From: an uncultured Pelagibacteraceae bacterium
Lineage (GTDB): Bacteria > Pseudomonadota > Alphaproteobacteria > Pelagibacterales > Pelagibacteraceae
Assembly: GCA_902600485.1 (NCBI GenBank)
Contig: CACKJD010000001.1
Coordinates: 234,392-298,391, forward strand
Reading direction: 5' to 3'
Length of the DNA: 64,000 nt
In this document: positions 58,378 to 64,000 of the stretch, one piece after another
Layout: every line of letters starts with the position of its first letter
Position numbering within the stretch: the first letter of the stretch is position 1
Notes under the pieces: model-generated
Databases searched by the model: none
Seen by the model: the letters and a program-made list of their open reading frames with translations, nothing else
What the model was told of the DNA's origin: nothing
Translations under genes and position numbers: made by a program

Positions 58378-60409
58378 ACAAAAAGCAAAGAAAAAATATA
58401 GATCTAAGTCTAAATCTAGAAAAATTAAACAATATAAAAAAGTTAAGAAATTAAAAATTAAAAATAACAAATCATCAGAAAAAATTTATAAAGTTAAGTC
58501 TGAATGGTTAAAAAAAGCTTTAGTTAGTAAAACTATCTACGAAAAAAAGTATAGTCAGTCTATTAAGGATAACGACGGATTTTGGAGAAAAGAAGGAAAA
58601 AGAGTTACATGGATTAAGCCATACACCAAAATTAAAGATGTTAAATATAGTAGTTCAGACGTAAACATCAAATGGTTTTACGATGGCACTCTAAATGCAT
58701 CAGCTAATTGCATAGATAGACATTTAAAAAATAATAAAGATAAAACTGCAATTATGTGGGTCGGAGATGATCCAAAAGTACAAAAGAAAATTACTTATAA
58801 ACAATTACATAACGAAGTATGTAAAATTGCAAATGGATTAAAAGAAATTGGAGTTCAAAAGGGTGATAGAGTTACTATTTATTTAACAATGATACCAGAG
58901 CTGGCTTACACGATGTTAGCTTGTGCTAGAATTGGTGCAATCCATTCAATAATTTTTGGTGGTTTTTCTCCTGACAGTATAGCTGGACGTATAAATGATT
59001 GTGACTCAGATTATGTGGTAACAGCTGATGAAGGAATAAGAGGTGGAAAAATAATACCTTTAAAATCAATCACAGACGAAGCTTTGATGAGTTGTCCCAA
59101 TGTTAAGAAATGTGTTGTAGTTAAAAGAACAGGGAACGATGTTAGTTGGGATAGTAGTCGAGATGTTTGGTATCATGACATAACTAAAAATGTATCATCT
59201 TATTGTGAACCTGAGGAGATGAATGCTGAGGATCCGCTTTTTATTTTATATACATCAGGATCTACTGGAAAACCAAAAGGCGTTCTTCACACTACAGGTG
59301 GATATTTGGTCTACGCCTCAATGACACATCAGTACATTTTTAATTATAAGCCGAAAGATATTTACTGGTGTACTGCAGATATTGGTTGGGTGACAGGTCA
59401 TAGTTATATAATTTACGGACCACTAGCTAATGGTGCTACAACTTTAATGTTCGAGGGGATACCAACTTATCCTGATTCTTCAAGATGGTGGCAGATCGTT
59501 GATAAATACAAGGTTAATATTTTTTATACAGCTCCAACTGCAATTAGAGCCTTGATGAGGGAAGGAGATAAGCCTGTAAAAAAAACCTCAAGAAAAACGC
59601 TAAAATTACTTGGTACAGTCGGTGAGCCAATAAATCCAGAAGCTTGGGAGTGGTATTACAAAACTGTTGGTGACTCAAGATGTCCAATAGTTGATACTTG
59701 GTGGCAAACAGAAACTGGAGGAATTTTAATTAGTCCGCAGACCGGTGCGATAGATCTGAAACCAGGTTCTGCAACTAAACCTTTCTATGGGATCAAACCA
59801 GTTATTGTTGATAAAACTGGAAAAGTTTTAAAAGGTGAAGCTCAAGGAAGATTGTGTATCGCTCAGTCATGGCCTGGACAGATGAGAACGGTTTATGGAG
59901 ATCATAATCGATTTATCGAAACATATTTCTCACAATTTGATGGAAAATACTTTACTGGGGATGGTTGTAGAAGAGATAAAGATGGATATTATTGGATAAC
60001 AGGAAGAGTTGATGATGTAATAATTGTATCAGGACACAACTTAGGTACAGCAGAAATTGAAAGCGCTTTCGTTGCTCATCCAAAAGTAGCTGAAGCTGCA
60101 GTAGTTGGATACCCTCATGATATAAAAGGTAACGGTCTTTACTGCTATGTCACTCTTAATGTAGGTGAAAAAGCAGATGGTGACTTAGAAAGAGAACTAA
60201 AGTTGTGGGTTAGAAAACAAATAGGTCCAATTGCTACACCAGATCTAATTCATTTTTCACCAGGATTACCAAAAACAAGATCTGGGAAAATTATGAGAAG
60301 AATTTTAAGAAAGATCGCAGCAAATGAACATGATCAACTTGGTGACACAACTACTTTGGCAGATCCTAGTGTTGTACAAAGTTTAGTTGATGAGAGAAAA
60401 AATGTTTAA
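58346..60409 (+). CDS. acs: Acetyl-CoA synthetase with lysine-rich N-terminal extension
   Basis: AMP-forming acetate-CoA ligase, 687 aa. [20 protein letters not shown], the WWQTETGG motif, [18 protein letters not shown] and the C-terminal [15 protein letters not shown] (with the Lys that is acetylated in regulated Acs) are all present. A first stretch of about 45 residues, more than half Lys/Arg, precedes the normal start of the family near residue 47. No alternative start codon is found within it. It is close to a symporter likely to import acetate, so they form an acetate uptake-activation unit. Confidence 0.95.
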   Translation: MAKKSKKRKTKQKAKKKYRSKSKSRKIKQYKKVKKLKIKNNKSSEKIYKVKSEWLKKALVSKTIYEKKYSQSIKDNDGFWRKEGKRVTWIKPYTKIKDVKYSSSDVNIKWFYDGTLNASANCIDRHLKNNKDKTAIMWVGDDPKVQKKITYKQLHNEVCKIANGLKEIGVQKGDRVTIYLTMIPELAYTMLACARIGAIHSIIFGGFSPDSIAGRINDCDSDYVVTADEGIRGGKIIPLKSITDEALMSCPNVKKCVVVKRTGNDVSWDSSRDVWYHDITKNVSSYCEPEEMNAEDPLFILYTSGSTGKPKGVLHTTGGYLVYASMTHQYIFNYKPKDIYWCTADIGWVTGHSYIIYGPLANGATTLMFEGIPTYPDSSRWWQIVDKYKVNIFYTAPTAIRALMREGDKPVKKTSRKTLKLLGTVGEPINPEAWEWYYKTVGDSRCPIVDTWWQTETGGILISPQTGAIDLKPGSATKPFYGIKPVIVDKTGKVLKGEAQGRLCIAQSWPGQMRTVYGDHNRFIETYFSQFDGKYFTGDGCRRDKDGYYWITGRVDDVIIVSGHNLGTAEIESAFVAHPKVAEAAVVGYPHDIKGNGLYCYVTLNVGEKADGDLERELKLWVRKQIGPIATPDLIHFSPGLPKTRSGKIMRRILRKIAANEHDQLGDTTTLADPSVVQSLVDERKNV

Positions 60410-61032
60410 AACTTTATAAGTTTTATAAACTCATCCTTAATATTGTCCCACTTAAGTATCATAGAGTTTAAAACAATTTTTCTGTCTAGGGTTTTTAATT
60501 CCTCTGCAATAGGAGCCCATTTATAAAGTGCTAGTGCACTAGGGTTAAATGGAAGTGAGCTATAATATTTTTTCCAATCAATTTTTTCATATCTTTCGAA
60601 AAAAGTTTTTTTTCCGTAGGCTGCTATATCTTCTGGCATACCATTCTTAATTTCTTCATCAATAATTGTTTCGTAAATTCTTTTGGACTTTTCAAAATCA
60701 TTAAGATTAAAATTTTTATGTATATATGAAAATGTGAAGAAAGTTAAATCTTGTAAAGAGATTATATAAATGTTCCATTTTGCTAAATTAATTGAGTCAA
60801 TAAAAACATCATTGTCAAAATGTAAAACATATTTGGTACCCATTCTTGTTTTTAAATAATTGTACAAAGTAACTTGAGTAACCCACGCAGATTTTTTTTG
60901 GATAAATTGTTCGAGATCTAAAAAATTTTTAATTTTTTTTTTTGGCAAAATTCCCTTGAACATTGCAAGAAGATAGACCTTAAAATCCTCTAATTTTATA
61001 TCTTTGAGATTGAATCTATATTTTAGGGCCAT
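60406..61032 (-). CDS. Conserved alphaproteobacterial protein of unknown function
   Basis: A 208-aa protein without a signal peptide or transmembrane helix. [58 protein letters not shown] and [18 protein letters not shown] resemble a family of conserved alphaproteobacterial proteins that I have seen annotated only loosely (sometimes as esterase). I can see no catalytic motif. It overlaps acs by four bases at the 3' ends. Confidence 0.8.
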   Translation of the reverse strand: MALKYRFNLKDIKLEDFKVYLLAMFKGILPKKKIKNFLDLEQFIQKKSAWVTQVTLYNYLKTRMGTKYVLHFDNDVFIDSINLAKWNIYIISLQDLTFFTFSYIHKNFNLNDFEKSKRIYETIIDEEIKNGMPEDIAAYGKKTFFERYEKIDWKKYYSSLPFNPSALALYKWAPIAEELKTLDRKIVLNSMILKWDNIKDEFIKLIKF

Positions 61033-61136
61033 ATGTATACTAAAAGTTGTAATATATTATAAAATAACAAAAAATACGAGAATTTTAGGGGTTCCAATAT
61101 TTTTCATAATGAGTAATGTTTCGTCTTTTAACCTAT

Positions 61137-61144
61137 AGGGAGGG
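61137..61144 (+). promoter_or_regulatory. Strong Shine-Dalgarno of the symporter small subunit
   Basis: AGGGAGGG lies six bases before the ATG at 61151, one of the strongest ribosome-binding sites in the window. The stop codon of a nine-codon frame starting at 61109 runs into it, but I treat that frame as chance. Confidence 0.75.
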
Positions 61145-61150
61145 AAAAAA

Positions 61151-61414
61151 ATGTCAAAACAAGCACAACATTGGGAAAAGACTAGAGGCCTGCTTTTTGT
61201 AACGCTAGCTATCTGGTTCGTTTTCTCTATTGGCATCTTCCTCTTCGGTGCCGAAATGGAAGCATCATCTATTAAACCTTTTGGATATCCATTGTCATAT
61301 TATATGACATGTCAAGGTTCTCTTGGAATTTTCGTAATACTAATTTTTTGGTTTGCGGGAAGACAAGAAAAGATTGATGAAGAGTTCGGCTTTTCTGAAA
61401 GAGAGGATGACTAA
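61151..61414 (+). CDS. DUF4212 sodium:solute symporter small subunit
   Basis: An 87-aa protein with two hydrophobic helices (about 15-34 and 51-71). The YPLSYYMTCQGSLGIFVILIFWFA segment is the DUF4212 signature; such proteins pair with VC_2705-type symporters. The stop overlaps the ATG of the following permease by one base, so the two subunits are coupled. Confidence 0.93.
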   Translation: MSKQAQHWEKTRGLLFVTLAIWFVFSIGIFLFGAEMEASSIKPFGYPLSYYMTCQGSLGIFVILIFWFAGRQEKIDEEFGFSEREDD

Positions 61415-63234
61415 TGTTTAAGGGTAATTTTATAAACAATCTCCCCAAGATTTATGGAACATACACCGGTGGTTTCATAGTTTTCATAATCTTGATGGCG
61501 ATTGCTGAACAAGCTGGAATGTCTGCAAAAGTAATTGGTATTTGCTTTGTAGCCTTTACAGTCTTAATTTATGCACTAATTGGTTACCTATCTCGTACAA
61601 TTCAAGTTGATGCATATTACTTAGCTGGAAGGCAAGTTCCAACAGTGTTCAACGGTATGGCTACAGCAGCAGACTGGATGTCTGGTGCTTCATTCGTTGC
61701 GATGGCTGGAGGAATTTACTTCAAAGGTTATGGTTATATGGCACTACTTGTTGGTTGGACGGGTGGATACGTACTAGTTGCTTCGCTACTAGCACCATAT
61801 TTAAGAAAATTTGGTTGTTACACAGTTCCAGATTTCATTGGAACTAGATATGGCGGAAACTTAGCTAGACTATCTGCGGTAATAGTCTTAACAGTTGCAT
61901 CATTCACTTATGTGACAGCGCAGATTAATGCTACAGGAACAATTGCATCAGTTGCACTTGATATTCCTTTTAACATTGCTGTTTACGTAGGATTAGCAAG
62001 TATATTGATGTGTTCAATGCTTGGTGGAATGAGAGCGGTTACATGGACGCAAGTAGCTCAATACATTGTATTGATTATAGCTTACTTGATACCTGTATTC
62101 TGGATCAGTAACAAAATGGGTGCTGGAGTATTTCCACACTTAATGTTAGCAGATGAAGTTGCTAGAATCGCTGAGTTAGAAGCTCAGTTTGGTCTTGGCG
62201 ATGTTAAAAATTCTGCAGCTGATTTAAAACAGGTTCCTAAAGGACTATCAGGTATAACCAAAGCGCACGCTGAAGTTAACACTACACCTTGGAAATTTAT
62301 TTCATTAGCGGTTTGTATGATGGCTGGAACAGCTTCATTACCACACGTTATGATGAGATATTTTACTACTCCAAGTGTAAAAGCTGCTAGAAGATCAGTA
62401 GGTTGGTCACTATTCTTTATATTCCTACTTTATTCATCAGCTCCAATGTTAGCTACATTATCTAAACTATCGTTAATGGATCCAAACTTAGCAACAGGAA
62501 TTATTGGTAAGTCAATTTCTGAAGTTCAAGCAATTGACTGGTATCAAAACTGGAACCAAGCAAACTTAATGTTTGTAAGCGACTTTAACGGAAATGGAAC
62601 GCTCGAATTAAACGAGTTCTTCATGGGTGGTAAAGCCGTTGTATTGGCAACTCCAGAGATAGCAGGATTACCATATGTAATTTCTGGTCTAGTTGCTGCT
62701 GGAGGTATGGCTGCTGCCATGTCAACAGCTGACGGATTAGTGTTAGCGATATCTAATGCATTATCTCACGACATTTACTACAAGATGATTAACCCTAAAG
62801 CGGAAACAGCTAAAAGATTGTTAATCGCAAGGATATTACTTGTATTAATTGGTTTTGCTGGAGCAACAATTGCAGCTCTTGAAATTCAAGGTATCTTAGG
62901 TTCGGTTATCTGGGCTTTTGACTTTGCGATGTCAGGATTATTCTTCCCACTTGTACTAGGAGTATGGTGGAAGAGAGCAAATGCTCAAGGAGCAGTCGCG
63001 GGAATGCTAGGAGGACTAGCCGCTGGAACAGCATACTTAATAGCTGTAAGAAGTGGTTACCCTGGTTTCTTAGATATTACTCAGTTAACATTTGGTATAG
63101 TTGGATCAGTAGTAAGCTTAGTACTTATGATCGTAGTCAGCTTGGCAACTAAAGCGCCAGACGCTGCTACACAGAAAATGGTAGACGATGTTCGTGTACC
63201 AAGTGGTAAAGCGATACTAGGAAGACAACACTAA
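61414..63234 (+). CDS. Sodium:solute symporter, VC_2705 type (ActP-like)
   Basis: A 606-aa permease of the SSS family with about 13 hydrophobic segments. AYYLAGRQVPTVFNGMATAADWMS is the conserved helix region for sodium binding, and GGMRAVTWTQVAQYI is the second core motif. With DUF4212 it is expected to import acetate or other short monocarboxylates, matching the nearby acs. Residues 390-401 form a perfect EF-hand calcium loop (DFNGNGTLELNE) in an external or loop region, which is odd for a transporter. Confidence 0.93.
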   Translation: MFKGNFINNLPKIYGTYTGGFIVFIILMAIAEQAGMSAKVIGICFVAFTVLIYALIGYLSRTIQVDAYYLAGRQVPTVFNGMATAADWMSGASFVAMAGGIYFKGYGYMALLVGWTGGYVLVASLLAPYLRKFGCYTVPDFIGTRYGGNLARLSAVIVLTVASFTYVTAQINATGTIASVALDIPFNIAVYVGLASILMCSMLGGMRAVTWTQVAQYIVLIIAYLIPVFWISNKMGAGVFPHLMLADEVARIAELEAQFGLGDVKNSAADLKQVPKGLSGITKAHAEVNTTPWKFISLAVCMMAGTASLPHVMMRYFTTPSVKAARRSVGWSLFFIFLLYSSAPMLATLSKLSLMDPNLATGIIGKSISEVQAIDWYQNWNQANLMFVSDFNGNGTLELNEFFMGGKAVVLATPEIAGLPYVISGLVAAGGMAAAMSTADGLVLAISNALSHDIYYKMINPKAETAKRLLIARILLVLIGFAGATIAALEIQGILGSVIWAFDFAMSGLFFPLVLGVWWKRANAQGAVAGMLGGLAAGTAYLIAVRSGYPGFLDITQLTFGIVGSVVSLVLMIVVSLATKAPDAATQKMVDDVRVPSGKAILGRQH

Positions 63235-63246
63235 ATACTTAATTTT

Positions 63247-63283
63247 TAAGGGGCGAGAATTTATCGCCCCTTAAGTTTTTTTC
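63247..63283 (+). terminator. Intrinsic terminator after the symporter
   Basis: AAGGGGCGA (63248-63256) pairs with TCGCCCCTT (63264-63272) over a seven-base loop, followed by a run of T residues from 63276. A strong terminator ending the DUF4212-symporter transcript. Confidence 0.93.
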
Positions 63284-63289
63284 TCAGAC

Positions 63290-63640
63290 ATGTACGCAAA
63301 TTTTCACCCAATGATTTACCTAATTGACTACGTCATGGGTATGATCATGTGGACTTTAATTGGTAGAGTTGCAATGAACATATTTCAAAGGGAAGACTCT
63401 AGTTTTTTCTTTATGAAAGTTTTTGTTAAATTGACAGATCCTTTTATAACAATGTTTAGATTTATAACCCCATCCTTCATCATAAAACCTCTGGTTCCTT
63501 TATATGTTGCCTGGTTTTTCTATATGTTCAGATTTTATCTAATGCCTTACTTAATGGGTTATTCAGTAATGGGTATGCTTTCTTTTCCATTGGAAAGTGA
63601 AATTGCATCTCAAATTTATCAAATATTTGGTAAAAAATAA
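63290..63640 (+). CDS. YggT-like small membrane protein
   Basis: A 116-aa protein with three hydrophobic segments. MYANFHPMIYLIDYVMGMI, the FVKLTDPFITMFRFITP segment and LVPLYVAWFFYMFRF resemble a YggT repeat (the LTDPF motif echoes LTEPF of the gene at 51814). No enzymatic residues. It starts directly after the terminator and precedes rpe by 42 bases. Membership of the YggT family is a guess from the pattern. Confidence 0.7.
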   Translation: MYANFHPMIYLIDYVMGMIMWTLIGRVAMNIFQREDSSFFFMKVFVKLTDPFITMFRFITPSFIIKPLVPLYVAWFFYMFRFYLMPYLMGYSVMGMLSFPLESEIASQIYQIFGKK

Positions 63641-63682
63641 TTCAAAAAAAAAACAAAAATTGATACTAGTAAATAAGTATCA

Positions 63683-64000
63683 ATGAAAAAAATAAAAATA
63701 TCACCATCAATTTTATCCGCTGATTTTAGTCAACTTGGACAAGAAATTAAAAATTTAGAAAATAGCGGGGCTGATATGATTCATGTAGATGTTATGGATG
63801 GTCACTTTGTACCTAATCTAACTATAGGTCCTCCTGTAATAAAAGCTTTAAGGAAATGTACCAATATTCCATTTGATGTACATTTGATGATCAAACCTGT
63901 TCACAAGTATATAAAAGATTATGCAGAAAGTGGTGCTGATATAATCACAGTACATCCAGAGGCAACTAATTCATTGCAAGAGTCAATTGATGAGATAAAA
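63683..64000 (+). CDS. rpe: Ribulose-phosphate 3-epimerase, partial
   Basis: The first 106 residues of the pentose-phosphate and Calvin-cycle enzyme that interconverts ribulose-5-P and xylulose-5-[19 protein letters not shown], the metal-binding [17 protein letters not shown] and FDVHLMIKP are its classical blocks. The gene continues beyond the window. Confidence 0.95.
   Translation, partial: MKKIKISPSILSADFSQLGQEIKNLENSGADMIHVDVMDGHFVPNLTIGPPVIKALRKCTNIPFDVHLMIKPVHKYIKDYAESGADIITVHPEATNSLQESIDEIK

Noticed and set aside
61109..61138. Nine-codon upstream frame ending in the ribosome-binding site of the symporter small subunit
   Set aside because: A frame of this size is expected by chance; no attenuator or rare-codon pattern is visible.

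Overview
This 64 kb window is chromosomal DNA from a SAR11-clade alphaproteobacterium (Pelagibacter-like). The signs are a base composition near 30% G+C, proteins rich in Lys, Ile and Asn, very short or overlapping gene junctions, no gene-free stretch above 300 bp, and a DMSP demethylase that closely resembles Pelagibacter DmdA. I see no rRNA, tRNA, insertion sequence, prophage or CRISPR array. The organism assignment rests on sequence recognition, not on a search.

Layout. Positions 1-19347 form an unbroken minus-strand run of 19 genes. Read in the direction of transcription it is ffh, rpsP, trmD, rplS, leuC, leuD, leuB, dmdC, dmdB, an alpha/beta hydrolase, dmdA, asd, sdhC, sdhD, sdhA, sdhB, mmsA, mdh and sucC (cut by the window edge). 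It joins translation and secretion, leucine synthesis, DMSP demethylation and the TCA cycle. A 159-bp intergenic region rich in inverted repeats separates it from the divergent dapF-ftsY pair. The minus strand from 21240 to 38319 then carries a membrane-anchored hydrolase, an EamA exporter, a tiny membrane protein, an amidase and a TRAP transporter. After these come five hydroxyacid/amino-acid enzymes (2-hydroxyacid dehydrogenase, GlcD-like oxidase, aminotransferase, two tandem LldD-like oxidases), a PagL-like outer-membrane deacylase and the cytochrome c maturation genes ccmCDEFGH.

From 38432 to 50970 the genes are mixed: hspQ, yciB, DUF2794, a BAX-inhibitor-1 protein, an aldo/keto reductase, an IalB-like protein and argG. 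They are followed by a photolyase-like protein with apparently swapped domains, two secreted proteins, a DUF2256-DUF393-photolyase cluster, an atypical SDR and a TPR/O-GlcNAc-transferase-like protein. Positions 50962-57878 hold folD, yggT, mscS, hemD and hemC (minus), tsaD (plus) and a second TPR/OGT-like protein. The right end encodes an EVE protein, acetyl-CoA synthetase with a lysine-rich extension, a two-part sodium:solute symporter (DUF4212 plus a VC_2705-type permease), a YggT-like protein and the start of rpe.

How it works together. The genes describe a heterotroph feeding on small organic compounds: DMSP carbon through DmdA/B/C, methylmalonate semialdehyde through MmsA, hydroxyacids through GlcD/LldD-type oxidases, acetate through the symporter and Acs, all draining into the TCA genes. 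The least explained parts are the structured DNA at 19348-19506, a long hairpin at 38309-38370, the photolyase-associated genes at 43275-49246, and the hydrolase inside the DMSP operon.
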